Assembly: GCA_020850735.1 (NCBI GenBank)
Contig: JADZEE010000027.1
Span: forward strand, 24,001-88,000
Length of the DNA: 64,000 bases
Direction: 5' to 3'
Source of the DNA: Gammaproteobacteria bacterium
Lineage (GTDB): Bacteria; Pseudomonadota; Gammaproteobacteria; JADZEE01
The position numbers and the translations under genes were made by a program. The notes beneath the pieces were generated by a model that was given only the letters and a program-made list of their open reading frames with translations, was not told the origin of the DNA and did not search any database. Shown here one piece after another: positions 20,468 to 32,219 of this stretch (position 1 is the stretch's first letter; each line of letters begins with the position of its first letter).

Positions 20468-23103
20468 GCGGGCGACCGGCGCCGGTCCGACAGCAGTTGC
20501 AGCAGGCTCGGCAGCAGCACCAGCGTCGCCAGCAGGGTGAAGCCGATCCCGAGGCTGAGCAGGACTCCCATGCTGGCGGTGCCGCGATGTGTGGACAGGG
20601 CGAGGTTGCCGAAGCTCGCGATGGTCGTCAATGCGCTGAACACGACCGCCCGCGCGGTGCCCGTGCGCAGCAGCAGGCCGTCGGCAGGCGGCGCACTGCG
20701 GAATCGGTGCAGGATGTGGATGCCGTTGTCGACGCCGATGCCGAGCAACAGGGGCAGGGCGATGACGTTCGCGAAGTTGAACGGCAGGTCCAGCAGCACC
20801 GTGGCGGCGCCGGTGAGCAGGCCGGCGAGCAGCAATGGCGTCAGTACCAGGGCGGTGTCGACGATGCTGCGCAGCACCAGGTACAGGATCAGCGCGATGA
20901 CGACGGCGGCGCCCGCGAACGCCTCGACGAACGCGGCCACCACCGCGCGGCTCGCCTCGACGTTGATCACCGGTGTATCGGTCGCCTGCTCGCCCATGAC
21001 GGCGCGTACCGCGCCGACGAAATGCTCCAGCGCGGCGTTCACGTCCAGGTTGTCGCGGGGGAACACCTCGACCCGGTAGCCGCCCTGCGCGGATACCCAG
21101 CGCGAGCGGATCGCCGCCGGCAGCTGGTCGGCGTCGAAGGCCCGCGCCTGGAGCGCGGCACGCAGCGCCTCGATCCGTCCCGGCAGGCCGGCGAGCAGCG
21201 TCTGCTCCAGGGTGAACAGCCAGTGCGCGCGATCGTCGGGTGGGACCGTTTCGAGGTGGCGCAGGATCGCGGTGACGGCCCGCGCGAGCGCGTCGGCGCC
21301 TGCGGCCGGCGACGCCGGCGCGCCGTCGCGGTAGTCCCGCAGCGACGCCTGCAGCGCCCGCAGGGACTCGACGCGCCCGGCATCGGTGGGTGGCGCGAGC
21401 GCCGTCACCGGCTGCAGGTCCAGACCCATGCTGAGGGCGATGTCGTCGATGACGGCGAGTTTCGCGTCCTGACGGGACGGAACGAAGTCGGCCACGGTCA
21501 TGACCGAATCGACCTCGGGTAGCGCCGCCAGCTCGTGTGCCATGGCTGCCGCGATGATGCCGTCGGGCGCGACGCCGACGATCGACAGCGGCGAGCGGGT
21601 CGAATGCGCGACCAGGTCTTCGTACGTCCGGACGGACTCGGTGGTCGGATCCTGGAGGTGGATCGGATTGTGGTCGAAACGGAGCGCCGGCAGCGTAACG
21701 GCGGCGGCGATCGCGACGATCGCCGCGATGACGCAGATGGCAGCCGGGTATCGCAGCGGCCAGTCGAGCCGCGATCCCGTCGCCGTGACCGTGCGGGTCA
21801 GTTGCCGCACGGGCAGCAGCCGCAACATGGCCGGCACCACGGTGAGCGTGACCGCGAGGCTGATGATCATGCCCGTGCCGGAGATGAGCCCGAGCTCCGC
21901 CACGCCGGTGTAGTCCGTCGGTATGAAAGCGTAGAAGCCCACCGCGGTGGTGAGTGTGCACAAGGCGAGCGAGCGGCCGGTATGGGTTGAGGTCTGGGCG
22001 AGTGCCTGGTCGCGGTCCAGACCCGAAAGCAGCTCCTGGTAGCGCAGCACATAATGAATGGCGTAGTCGACGCCGAGACCGATGTAGAGAACCGCGAACG
22101 CGACGGAGATGAGGTTCAGCTCGCCGATCGCGATGCTCGCGAACGTCGCCGTGAGGGTGAGGCCGGTGACCAGGGCGACGAGCGTGGTGGCGACCAGGGC
22201 GGCGGATCGCAAGCCGACGACCAGGATGACGGCCACCATCACGAACGCGAGCGCACCGGCGCGTTCCGCGCCCCGGCTCACACTCTGGAGCTCCTCGTAA
22301 GCCATGGCCGCGCCACCGGTCAGGCGCACGCTCACGCCATGGGCGGGTGTGAGCGCGAGCTCGTCGGCAATGCCGCGCAGGCGGTTGATAGCCGTTTCGC
22401 CCGGCAGCAGACGGCTGTAGTCGAGCGTCGGTGTGACACTGATGACGACCCGCCGATCATCGCTGTCCGCGCCGCGCCCGCTCATCATCTCCTGCCACGA
22501 CAGGGGTACCGGCGCGCCGCCGAGCACGCTGGTCATGGCCGCCGCAATGCGAGCGAAGGCATCGCCGACGTTGACCGTGTCGCCGTCGGTCAGTGCATCG
22601 ACCGCCTCGGCCAGGACGCCGGCGAGTCCGCGCAGGCTCGGATCCTCGACGAGACGCGCCAGGAACGGCTGCATGCGCGCGAGCTCGTCGGCCAGATCCT
22701 CGAGCTCCGGCAGGTCCAGATACAGAAAAGCGCTGCGCTGCATGAACTGCGACAGTTGCGGCGCATACACGTCCGGAAACATCCGCGGCTCCGCGCGCAG
22801 CCGGGTGACGAGCCGGGCGGCCGCGTCCTGCGCCTCGTCCGGTGTGCGCCCGTCGATGACCACGGCGATGGTGTCCGAATACTGGGGAAACTGGCGTTCG
22901 TAGGCGAGGTAGGTCGCGCGCCACGGCAGTGATTCCGCCAGCATGTCGGCGGTATCGGTGTTGAACCGGATGTGGTTGACGACGTGGTAGGCACCGGCGA
23001 TGGTCGCGAGCAGCGCGACCGCGAGCACTGCCACCGCATGACGGAGCACGAACGCTTGCCAGCCCTCGAGGGCACGGCCGACGCTACGGGTGAGGGCGTT
23101 CAT
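20464..23103 (-). CDS. hpnN: Hopanoid-associated RND transporter HpnN
   Basis: This 879-residue inner-membrane protein has the RND/MMPL layout: an N-terminal helix, a large periplasmic loop (about 40-260), a six-helix bundle (about 275-440), a second loop and a second helix bundle. GLGVDYAIHYVLRY and GIGVDNGIHILHRF are the paired membrane motifs. HpnN is known in other bacteria to move hopanoids from the inner to the outer membrane. It follows the PhyH oxygenase by 84 bases and overlaps the next gene by four. Confidence 0.92.
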   Translation of the reverse strand: MNALTRSVGRALEGWQAFVLRHAVAVLAVALLATIAGAYHVVNHIRFNTDTADMLAESLPWRATYLAYERQFPQYSDTIAVVIDGRTPDEAQDAAARLVTRLRAEPRMFPDVYAPQLSQFMQRSAFLYLDLPELEDLADELARMQPFLARLVEDPSLRGLAGVLAEAVDALTDGDTVNVGDAFARIAAAMTSVLGGAPVPLSWQEMMSGRGADSDDRRVVISVTPTLDYSRLLPGETAINRLRGIADELALTPAHGVSVRLTGGAAMAYEELQSVSRGAERAGALAFVMVAVILVVGLRSAALVATTLVALVTGLTLTATFASIAIGELNLISVAFAVLYIGLGVDYAIHYVLRYQELLSGLDRDQALAQTSTHTGRSLALCTLTTAVGFYAFIPTDYTGVAELGLISGTGMIISLAVTLTVVPAMLRLLPVRQLTRTVTATGSRLDWPLRYPAAICVIAAIVAIAAAVTLPALRFDHNPIHLQDPTTESVRTYEDLVAHSTRSPLSIVGVAPDGIIAAAMAHELAALPEVDSVMTVADFVPSRQDAKLAVIDDIALSMGLDLQPVTALAPPTDAGRVESLRALQASLRDYRDGAPASPAAGADALARAVTAILRHLETVPPDDRAHWLFTLEQTLLAGLPGRIEALRAALQARAFDADQLPAAIRSRWVSAQGGYRVEVFPRDNLDVNAALEHFVGAVRAVMGEQATDTPVINVEASRAVVAAFVEAFAGAAVVIALILYLVLRSIVDTALVLTPLLLAGLLTGAATVLLDLPFNFANVIALPLLLGIGVDNGIHILHRFRSAPPADGLLLRTGTARAVVFSALTTIASFGNLALSTHRGTASMGVLLSLGIGFTLLATLVLLPSLLQLLSDRRRSPA

Positions 23104-23187
23104 GGGCGGACTCAGACGCGGTGATCCGCCGCTCCGCCGACGTCGCGCGCAGCGGGGCGGACGCAGTGCCCGCGCCAGCGCGTCGGA

Positions 23188-23952
23188 TCACACGCGAAAG
23201 ACGTACTCGCGATCGGGCTGGCGTTCACAATCCGGCGGGTAGCTCTTGCGCTTGTCGGCGTAGTATTGCACCCGACTGTCACCTTCGCTGCTGCGGTTGT
23301 AGGTCACGTAGAGCACGCGGCGCGGCTCGGCGGTCAGGTTCGGACCCGAGCGATGCGGTGCGAAGGAGTCGAAGAACACCACGTCGCCGGGCTCGGTCGG
23401 ACACATCACGAAGTGCATGTCCCGCATCTGTGCCTCGGTCAGCGGTGCCCACAGCTCGCCGACCAGGCCATGCGCGTGTTTGCCGGCGGCCAGCTCGAGA
23501 CAACCGTTTTCGGGCGTCGCCGGGTCGATACACACGAGCACCGAGATGTGCACGCTGGCATAGCGGTTCCAGCCGGCCTGTACGTCCTGATGGGGTTTGA
23601 AACCGTCGCCGCCCGGCAGCTTGAAATTGATCTTGTCCTTGAACAGGACGGCGTCCTCGCCCAGCAGTTGCGCCACGCTGCCGCGCAGCTTGTCGGCGTC
23701 GAAAAGGCGTGCGAAGGCGTCGTGGTAGGGATAGAAATTCTCCATCCGCGACAGGATCCGCCGGCCCGGCTCGAGCTGGCTGTCCTCGAAATACATCATG
23801 TGCCGGCCGGGCACCTGCGGCCAGGCGGCGATCTCATCGGTCCAGCGGCCGACCGCGGCGATTTCGCGCGCGTCGTAAAAGGCGCGAGACACCAGGAATC
23901 CGTCGCGCTGAAACGCCTCGATCTGTGTGTCGGTCAGTCGTCCCGTATGCAT
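23188..23952 (-). CDS. Phytanoyl-CoA dioxygenase (PhyH) family Fe(II)/2-oxoglutarate oxygenase
   Basis: This 254-residue protein has the double-stranded beta-helix iron site: H121-x-D123 (in GFKPHQDVQAGW), distal H200 (FFDSFAPHRSGPN) and R211/R212 near the usual 2-oxoglutarate-binding position. The PhyH family includes enzymes that hydroxylate fatty acyl chains and also PhnY-type enzymes that hydroxylate 2-aminoethylphosphonate at C1. Because a full AEP route lies downstream in the same operon, AEP or its lipid ester is an attractive substrate, and the hopanoid side chain is another. There is no signal peptide or membrane segment, so it acts in the cytosol. The substrate is inferred only. Confidence 0.85.
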   Translation of the reverse strand: MHTGRLTDTQIEAFQRDGFLVSRAFYDAREIAAVGRWTDEIAAWPQVPGRHMMYFEDSQLEPGRRILSRMENFYPYHDAFARLFDADKLRGSVAQLLGEDAVLFKDKINFKLPGGDGFKPHQDVQAGWNRYASVHISVLVCIDPATPENGCLELAAGKHAHGLVGELWAPLTEAQMRDMHFVMCPTEPGDVVFFDSFAPHRSGPNLTAEPRRVLYVTYNRSSEGDSRVQYYADKRKSYPPDCERQPDREYVFRV

Positions 23953-24030
23953 ATCCGTTCGCCGATCGTCTGCCGTGGAAAATGGCCGCGCTTTATAGCC
24001 CAGCCACCCCCTGATGGCAAGGACGGCGCG

Positions 24031-24738
24031 CTATTCCAGGCCGAGCCCGGGACCGGCCCAGTCGCGGACCTGGTGCAGTCGTCTGAGAGCGGCGCGAAAC
24101 GCCGCGTGCAGGCGCAGCAAGGCGGTGAGGTCGCCGGGCGCGCTCATCAGCGCCGCGGCCATGCGCAACGGCTGCGCGCGGCCATAGTGGTCCAGGGCGG
24201 CGGTCGGCGCGCGCGGAATGGGCATGTCCCAGCTGTCGGCGACGACCCGCACCACGATCGCCGGCAGGCCGTGCTCGGCTGCCGCGCGTAGCACGGCGGC
24301 ACTTTCCATGTCGACTGCGATCGCGCCGTGTGCCTGCGCGAGCCGCTGCTTGTGGGCATGGCCATGGACGATCTGCGCACTGTGGGCGAGCGGCTCCGCC
24401 AGCCCGGGCGCGTGCGCCGGCATTCGGCTCTCGAGCCGGTCGCGCCAGCGCGTGTCGACCGCCAGATGATCGCCATCGTGAAGCGTGACGCAACGGGGCA
24501 GCAGGACGGTGCCGGGCGCGAGCGCGGGCACCAGCGCGCCGGCCACGCCCCAACTCACCAGGCCCGCCGCGCCGGCGCGGATCGTGGCGCAGGCCGCCGC
24601 GTACGCCCGCTCCGGGCCGATGCCGCTCATGTACACCAGCGACTCGCCGGCCGTGATCAGGATCCCCGGCCGCGCATCGCGGGCCAGTACACGGGCTTCC
24701 GCGGCGAGTGCGGCGATGATGCCGGTGCGCACGGTCAT
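24031..24738 (-). CDS. hpnG: Hopanoid-associated phosphorylase/nucleosidase HpnG
   Basis: HpnG cleaves adenine from adenosylhopane, giving ribosylhopane (or its phosphate), the step after HpnH. The 235-residue protein belongs to the nucleoside phosphorylase fold: GIIAALAAEARVL at the N-terminus, SWGVAGAL, and AVDMESAAVL carrying the base-binding Glu. It is 49 bases downstream of the squalene synthase-like gene and about 78 bases before the PhyH gene. The presence of hpnH and hpnG in one genome region shows that C35 (extended) hopanoids are made. Confidence 0.9.
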   Translation of the reverse strand: MTVRTGIIAALAAEARVLARDARPGILITAGESLVYMSGIGPERAYAAACATIRAGAAGLVSWGVAGALVPALAPGTVLLPRCVTLHDGDHLAVDTRWRDRLESRMPAHAPGLAEPLAHSAQIVHGHAHKQRLAQAHGAIAVDMESAAVLRAAAEHGLPAIVVRVVADSWDMPIPRAPTAALDHYGRAQPLRMAAALMSAPGDLTALLRLHAAFRAALRRLHQVRDWAGPGLGLE

Positions 24739-24787
24739 GGCGGATGCTCCGCGCGGCCGCGGCTCGAGGCACCTGCGGGCGCGTGCC

Positions 24788-25861
24788 TCAGGGCGGCGGC
24801 GCCGAGCCGCGACCCTGGTTCGCGGGCAGCGCCGGCACGGCCATACGCGGCAGCGCCCGGCCGGCGAGCTCGAACATCAGCCGCAGCCAGCGGTCGCTGC
24901 GCACGGCGATGCTGGTGGCGATGATCGTGGCCTTGACGCTGCGACGCGAGATCTTGACTTCCTGACCGCTGGTGAAGTCGCGATGCGCGTCGATCTTGCG
25001 CAGGGTCAGCACCGCCATTCCCAGCGCCCACAGGCAGAAGCGGCGGATGCCGGTCTCCCGTGGCGGGATCCGCAGGGTGTAGCTCAGCGCGTCGTCGAGA
25101 TGTGAGCGGGCGATGGCAATCAGATCGCCGAATGCGGCGTCGAAGCCCGGGTCGCGCGTGGCCGGAGTCAGCGTGGCGAGGTCGATGCCGCGGGCCTCGA
25201 AGACGCTGCGGGGCAGCCAGCAGGCGCCGCGATGATGGTCCTCCCAGAGGTCCTTGAGGATGTTGGTCATCTGCAGACCCTGGCCGAACGAGACGGCAAG
25301 CGGTTGCAGCGTCTCGCGCTGGGCGGCGATCGCGGCCGAGTAGTCGCAGAACAGGTCGGTCAGCATCTCGCCGACGACGCCAGCGACGACGTAGCAGTAG
25401 CGGTCGAGCGCCGCCATGTCCGCCAGCCCCGCGATCGAGCCCTGGTCCTGGAAGTCCGCCATCCCGCGCGCCATGATGCGCACGCAGCGCGCCATCGCCT
25501 GTCTCTGCACGGTGTTGAAGCCGTGGGTGACGCGGATGACGCGCTCGGTGTTGAGGATGAGACTGCGCTCGTCTTCGGGCGTGGCGGGAGCGAGCAGGGG
25601 ATACAGGTCGGCGGCGAAGCGATGCGCCGGAAAATCGCCTTCGACGACTTCGATGAACTGTTCTGCGAACGCACGCTTGCGCGCCGCGGGCAGCCCGGCG
25701 TCGTCTTCGATGGTGTCGGCAATACGGCACAGCAGGTAGGCGTTGCCCACCGCCTCGCGCAGCGCGGGCGGGAGCTGCGGGATCGTCAGGGCAAAGGTAC
25801 GCGAGACGCCGGCGAGGATCCGCTGCTGATAGGCCGTGTCGGCCGCGCTGGCATCAGTCAT
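24788..25861 (-). CDS. Squalene synthase-type prenyl synthase
   Basis: The 357-residue enzyme is in the squalene/phytoene synthase family, head-to-head condensing two farnesyl diphosphates. It has DTIEDD (49-54) and a second Asp motif KDLWED (about 203-208), plus DRYCYVVAGVVGEML around the catalytic Tyr. Blocks such as SRTFALTIPQLP, NILKDLWED and RRFCLWALGM look like one-enzyme squalene synthases (eukaryote/Methylococcus type) more than the HpnC/HpnD pair. No hpnC, hpnE or hopene cyclase is in the window. It appears to be first in the long minus-strand hopanoid-phosphonate block. HpnD is the alternative call. Confidence 0.8.
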   Translation of the reverse strand: MTDASAADTAYQQRILAGVSRTFALTIPQLPPALREAVGNAYLLCRIADTIEDDAGLPAARKRAFAEQFIEVVEGDFPAHRFAADLYPLLAPATPEDERSLILNTERVIRVTHGFNTVQRQAMARCVRIMARGMADFQDQGSIAGLADMAALDRYCYVVAGVVGEMLTDLFCDYSAAIAAQRETLQPLAVSFGQGLQMTNILKDLWEDHHRGACWLPRSVFEARGIDLATLTPATRDPGFDAAFGDLIAIARSHLDDALSYTLRIPPRETGIRRFCLWALGMAVLTLRKIDAHRDFTSGQEVKISRRSVKATIIATSIAVRSDRWLRLMFELAGRALPRMAVPALPANQGRGSAPPP

Positions 25862-25955
25862 GCCTCAGCGCGGTCCGTGCTGGCTGGATACAGTCATCGC
25901 TAATCCCGCCGCTGCATGCGTACGCAGACGAGCCGACCCGACCCATGCGCGCGAC

Positions 25956-26032
25956 TGGTCGGGGTGAGAGGATTTGAACCTCCGACCCCTGCGTCCCGAA
26001 CGCAGTGCTCTACCAGGCTGAGCTACACCCCG
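25956..26032 (-). tRNA. tRNA-Pro (CGG)
   Basis: The 77-base cloverleaf reads on the minus strand from CGGGGTG to an encoded CCA. The anticodon stem CTGCG/CGCAG encloses the loop TTCGGGA, giving anticodon CGG. The T-arm contains GGTTCAAATCC. It sits between the squalene synthase-like gene and ispB. Confidence 0.97.
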
Positions 26033-26099
26033 ATGTGCGCCGATGGGCCACGCAAAATCCGAGCTTGCGTGCACGATCCTGACTCCCGACGAGCGCGGC

Positions 26100-27167
26100 T
26101 CATGCGCGGCGGTGCACGGCGAAACCAGCCAGTGCCTGCAGCGCATCCCGGTACCGCGACGGCTCCAGAACCGCCAGCGCATCAAGGGCGCGGCGGGCCT
26201 CCTGCTCGGCGAGGCGCGCAGTGTAGGCGATGGCCCCCGTCGATTCAATTGTGTTCAGCACCGTCGGCAGGTGCTCCCGACCGCCCTCCTCGATGGCCTG
26301 GCGGATGATGCAGGCCTGCCCGGGAGAACCGTTCCACATGGCGTACAGCAGCGGCAGGGTGGGTTTACCCTCGGCCAGATCGTCGCCGACGTTCTTGCCC
26401 AGCTCCTGGCTCGAGGCACTGTAATCGAGCACGTCGTCGATGAGCTGGAAGGCGGTGCCCAGATGGCTGCCGAATTCCCCCATGGCTTCCCCGGTTTCGG
26501 CTTCGCGTTCGCTGACGATGGCGCCCAGGCGCGCGGCGGCCTCGAACAGTTTGGCGGTCTTGCTGCGGATGATGTCGAGGTAGCGCTCCTCGGTGGTATC
26601 GGGGTCGTGACAGTTCACCAGTTGCATCACCTCGCCCTCGGCGATGGTGTTGGTTGCGTCGGCCAGGATCTCCATCACCCGCATATCGCGGATCTCCACC
26701 ATCATCTGAAAAGCGCGGGAATAGAGAAAATCGCCGACCAGTACACTCGCCTCGTTGCCCCACACGAGGTTGGCGGTCTGCTTGCCACGGCGCATGTACG
26801 AACCGTCGACCACGTCGTCGTGCAGCAGGGTCGCGGTATGGATGAATTCGATGATGGCGGCGAGATTGACGTGGTACGGTCCGCCGTAGCCGTGCGCACG
26901 GGCACTGAGCAGCGCGACCATCGGCCGCAGCCGCTTGCCGCCGCTGCCGATGATGTAGTGGCCGAGCTGGCCGACCAGCGCCACCTCCGAGTGCAGCCGC
27001 GAGCGAATCATACGATCCACGGCGGCCATGTCGTCGGCGACGACGGCGTTCAGATCGGCAGGGCCGATTCGACCTGGTTGGGTGGTGGAGGTGGGCAAGG
27101 GCCGCTCCGAGTGGCTTCCGACCGGGTGGACGGCGTGGCGCCATTTTGCCAAACCGGTGCTGAACAT
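26100..27167 (-). CDS. ispB: Octaprenyl (polyprenyl) diphosphate synthase
   Basis: This trans-prenyltransferase makes the long side chain of ubiquinone/menaquinone. The first aspartate-rich motif is [10 protein letters not shown] and the second LIDDVLDY, with GGKRLRPM binding the diphosphate. The ATG at 27167 gives 355 residues; an ATG at 27230 would overlap the rplU promoter, and the extra residues are basic and unlike the family. The divergent pair ispB/rplU is the standard gammaproteobacterial arrangement. Confidence 0.93.
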   Translation of the reverse strand: MFSTGLAKWRHAVHPVGSHSERPLPTSTTQPGRIGPADLNAVVADDMAAVDRMIRSRLHSEVALVGQLGHYIIGSGGKRLRPMVALLSARAHGYGGPYHVNLAAIIEFIHTATLLHDDVVDGSYMRRGKQTANLVWGNEASVLVGDFLYSRAFQMMVEIRDMRVMEILADATNTIAEGEVMQLVNCHDPDTTEERYLDIIRSKTAKLFEAAARLGAIVSEREAETGEAMGEFGSHLGTAFQLIDDVLDYSASSQELGKNVGDDLAEGKPTLPLLYAMWNGSPGQACIIRQAIEEGGREHLPTVLNTIESTGAIAYTARLAEQEARRALDALAVLEPSRYRDALQALAGFAVHRRA

Positions 27168-27202
27168 ACCAATGTGGTCATGCCGGATCCGGGCGCCCCG
27201 CC

Positions 27203-27231
27203 TTGAGCCGCGGGCCCGGATTACGTACAAT
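27203..27231 (+). promoter_or_regulatory. Sigma-70 promoter of rplU-rpmA-obgE-proB
   Basis: TTGAGC (27203-27208) and TACAAT (27226-27231) are separated by exactly 17 bases. The rplU ATG follows 60 bases later, leaving a short leader. Its position also argues against the longest possible ispB start. Confidence 0.65.
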
Positions 27232-27291
27232 CGCGCGCCTTCCCGTACCGGACGGTTGCGGCCGGCCTTTCCAGCGTCGAGGATTCAAGCA

Positions 27292-27609
27292 ATGTACGCG
27301 GTCATTCAGACGGGCGGCAAGCAGTACCGGGTTGCCGAAGGCGACGTCGTCGATATCGAGCTGCTCCCCGAGGAAGCGGGTGCGGCGATTGATTTCGAAC
27401 GGGTTCTGCTCATCGTCGATGGCAAGCAGGTCAAGGTCGGGCGCCCGTTCGTCGAGGGGGCCCGCGTGTCGGCCAGGATCCTCGACCACGGACGCGGCGA
27501 CAAGGTTATGATCATCAAGTTCCGGCGCCGCAAGCACCACATGAAACGCCAGGGGCACCGGCAGTGGTTCAGCCGCGTGGAGATCACCGGCATCGGTACC
27601 GGGGCCTGA
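27292..27609 (+). CDS. rplU: 50S ribosomal protein L21
   Basis: The 105-residue protein is a close match to L21: [18 protein letters not shown] at the N-terminus and the C-terminal [16 protein letters not shown] that binds 23S rRNA. The family starts at this ATG. It is first in the L21-L27-Obg operon, with rpmA starting 36 bases downstream. Confidence 0.98.
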   Translation: MYAVIQTGGKQYRVAEGDVVDIELLPEEAGAAIDFERVLLIVDGKQVKVGRPFVEGARVSARILDHGRGDKVMIIKFRRRKHHMKRQGHRQWFSRVEITGIGTGA

Positions 27610-27645
27610 GCGGCTCCGGCGCTCCAAATCCGAGGCTAGACGGCA

Positions 27646-27903
27646 ATGGCACACAAGAAAGCAGGCGGCAGTACCCGCAACGGTCGCGACTCCCAGTCCA
27701 AGCGGCTCGGCGTGAAGCGATTCGGCGGCGAAGCCGTAACGGCCGGGAACATCATCGTCCGCCAGCGCGGCACCCGCTTTCGACCGGGGCTGAACGTGGG
27801 CTGCGGCCGCGATCACACCCTGTTTGCGCTCGTGGACGGCAAGGTCGCTTTCAAGCGCCGTGGCGCCGAAGGCCGGGTCGTGGTCGACGTCCAGTCGGGC
27901 TGA
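27646..27903 (+). CDS. rpmA: 50S ribosomal protein L27
   Basis: The 85-residue protein starts [20 protein letters not shown], the highly conserved L27 N-terminus that reaches the peptidyl transferase centre. [20 protein letters not shown] follows. It is between rplU and obgE. Confidence 0.98.
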   Translation: MAHKKAGGSTRNGRDSQSKRLGVKRFGGEAVTAGNIIVRQRGTRFRPGLNVGCGRDHTLFALVDGKVAFKRRGAEGRVVVDVQSG

Positions 27904-30175
<2,272 letters not shown>

Positions 30176-30179
30176 AACG

Positions 30180-30207
30180 AAAAAACCGGCGCAGGGGCCG
30201 GTTTTTT
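30180..30207 (+). terminator. Bidirectional rho-independent terminator between proB and rpsT
   Basis: An 11-bp stem (AAAAAACCGGC / GCCGGTTTTTT) closes a 6-base loop. The T-run on each strand serves both convergent genes. It begins four bases after the proB stop. Confidence 0.92.
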
Positions 30208-30230
30208 CACCTCGGCGCGGCGGCGGACCG

Positions 30231-30494
30231 TTACTGCAGCGCGCGGATCCGGGCGCTCAGACGTTCCTTGTGCCGGGCGGCCTTGTTGCGATGGATGATG
30301 CCCTGGCCCGCCATGCGGTCGATGACCGGCTGGGCGTCGCGAAAAGCCGCTTCGGCCGCGCTCCGGTCGCGCGTCTCGATCGCCTTGATGATCTTTTTGA
30401 CGTAGGTTCGCAAAGTCGAGCGGCGGCTCGCATTGTGCGCGCGCTGCTTCACGTTCTGCCGGGCGCGCTTGCGCGCGGAATTGCTGTTGGCCAA
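30231..30494 (-). CDS. rpsT: 30S ribosomal protein S20
   Basis: The 87-residue basic protein is S20 ([17 protein letters not shown], then [10 protein letters not shown]). The start codon is TTG at 30494-30492. This matches rpsT of E. coli, which also uses UUG and is autoregulated through it. Its own promoter lies 40-70 bases upstream. Confidence 0.97.
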   Translation of the reverse strand: MANSNSARKRARQNVKQRAHNASRRSTLRTYVKKIIKAIETRDRSAAEAAFRDAQPVIDRMAGQGIIHRNKAARHKERLSARIRALQ

Positions 30495-30533
30495 GGGAAT
30501 TACGCTCCGTGTGCGTGGGCTGACGGGCGCGAC

Positions 30534-30562
30534 ACTATGCTTTCGACCTTGCCGGTTGTCAA
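30534..30562 (-). promoter_or_regulatory. Sigma-70 promoter of rpsT
   Basis: On the minus strand TTGACA (30562-30557, a perfect -35) and CATAGT (30539-30534) are 17 bases apart. The predicted transcript starts about 33 bases before the TTG start of rpsT. Confidence 0.7.
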
Positions 30563-30595
30563 TGCCGGCAGGGGCGGGCCGGGGCGGGAGATGCC

Positions 30596-32140
30596 GTCCT
30601 GAGCGCCCGTCTGCTGCGGTCCACGCTGACCGTGGGGCAGATGACCCTGATGTCGCGGATCACCGGGTTCGCGCGCGACATGGTCGTGGCCAACGCCTTC
30701 GGCGCCGGGACCGGCGCGGATGCCTTCTTCGTCGCGTTCCGCATTCCCAACCTGTTCCGCCGCCTGTTCGCCGAGGGCTCCTTCGCGCAGGCCTTCGTAC
30801 CCGTGCTGAGCGAGTACCGGGAGCGCGCCGGCCCGCAGGAGATCCGCGCGCTCATCGACGCCGTCACCGGCGTGCTGGCAGCGGCCCTGCTGGTACTCAC
30901 GGTGATCGGTATCATCGCCGCCCCGGTGGTCATCATGGTGTTCGCGCCGGGTTTTCTGGCCAGCGGCGAGAAGTACGACCTGGCAGTGGCGATGCTGCGC
31001 CTCACCTTTCCGTACCTGCTGTTCATCTCGCTCACCGCGCTGTGCGGGGGGGTGCTGAACACCTACGGGCGCTTCGGCGTGCCGGCGTTCACGCCGGTAT
31101 TCCTGAATCTTTCCCTGATCAGCGCGGCCATATGGCTCGCGCCGCGGCTCGAACAGCCGGTCGTCGCCCTGGCCTGGGGCGTGTTGGCCGGTGGCGTCGT
31201 GCAACTCGCGTTCCAGCTGCCATTTCTCGTGCGTCTCGGTCTGCTGCCGCGGCCCCGTTGGAACCGGCGGCACGCCGGGGTGCGGCGTATCCTGCAGTTG
31301 ATGTTGCCGGCCGTCTTCGGGGCTTCGGTGGCGCAGATCAACCTGCTGTTCGACACACTGCTCGCCTCGTTTCTGGTCACGGGCAGCGTCTCATGGCTGT
31401 ATTACTCGGATCGACTGGTCGAATTTCCACTGGGCGTATTCGGCATCGCGCTGGCGACGGTGATCCTGCCGCGCCTGTCGAATCGTCATGTCGCCGGCGC
31501 GGGCGAGGAATTTTCCGCGACCCTGGACTGGTCGCTGCGCCTGGTCCTGGTCGTGGTGGCGCCGGCCACGGTCGGTCTCGCGCTGCTGGCCGGCCCGGTG
31601 CTGTGTACGCTGTTCCAGTACGGAGAAATGACGCCGTTCGATGTGCGCATGGCTGCGCGCAGCCTCACCGCCCTGGCGATCGGCCTGTTCGGATTCGTGC
31701 TCGTCAAGGTGTTGGTGCCGGCGTTCTTCGCCCGCCAGGACACGCGTACGCCGGTCAAGGTCGGTGTCATCGCCATGCTCAGCAACATGGGGCTGAACGT
31801 GGCGTTCGTGTTTCCCCTGGCCCATGCCGGGCTGGCGCTGGCCACCTCCTGTTCCGCGTTCATCAATGCCGGACTGCTCTACCGCCGCCTGCGCCGCGAC
31901 GGCGTCCACCGGCCGACGCCCGGCTGGCGGGCGCTGCTGGTTCGCGTCGGGCTCGCCAACGCGGGCATGGCGGTCGCACTGTCCGTGGCGACGCCGGCGC
32001 TGGACGTGTGGGTGGCCTGGGGCGCCTTCGAGCGCGCCTGGCATCTGTGCCTGCTGATCGCGGGGGGTGGGCTCGCATACCTGGCCGCCGCGTGGCTGCT
32101 CGGCCTGCGCTGGCGCGATCTGCATTCCCCGGGCGTGTGA
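30596..32140 (+). CDS. murJ: Lipid II flippase MurJ
   Basis: MurJ flips lipid II across the inner membrane for peptidoglycan synthesis. From the GTG at 30596 the protein is 514 residues with about 14 membrane helices, and begins [20 protein letters not shown], matching the usual N-terminus. GGGAG lies about 5 bases upstream of this GTG. GARDxx-type blocks such as [14 protein letters not shown] and [11 protein letters not shown] are clear. A shorter start at 30632 would lose the first helix residues. It lies between rpsT (divergent) and ribF. Confidence 0.95.
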   Translation, partial: VLSARLLRSTLTVGQMTLMSRITGFARDMVVANAFGAGTGADAFFVAFRIPNLFRRLFAEGSFAQAFVPVLSEYRERAGPQEIRALIDAVTGVLAAALLVLTVIGIIAAPVVIMVFAPGFLASGEKYDLAVAMLRLTFPYLLFISLTALCGGVLNTYGRFGVPAFTPVFLNLSLISAAIWLAPRLEQPVVALAWGVLAGGVVQLAFQLPFLVRLGLLPRPRWNRRHAGVRRILQLMLPAVFGASVAQINLLFDTLLASFLVTGSVSWLYYSDRLVEFPLGVFGIALATVILPRLSNRHVAGAGEEFSATLDWSLRLVLVVVAPATVGLALLAGPVLCTLFQYGEMTPFDVRMAARSLTALAIGLFGFVLVKVLVPAFFARQDTRTPVKVGVIAMLSNMGLNVAFVFPLAHAGLALATSCSAFINAGLLYRRLRRDGVHRPTPGWRALLVRVGLANAGMAVALSVATPALDVWVAWGAFERAWHLCLLIAGGGLAYLAAAWLLGLRWRDLHSPGV

Positions 32141-32163
32141 CCGACGCCGGCTTGCGCGGCCGC

Positions 32164-32169
32164 TATAAT
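32164..32169 (+). promoter_or_regulatory. -10 element upstream of ribF
   Basis: A perfect TATAAT lies 50 bases before the ribF ATG. I see no good -35 at 16-18 bases upstream. It may drive ribF-lspA-ispH. Confidence 0.45.
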
Positions 32170-32219
32170 GCGTGCCTCGAGACGGCACTGCCATGCCGAA
32201 AGGCGACTGATAGTCTGCA

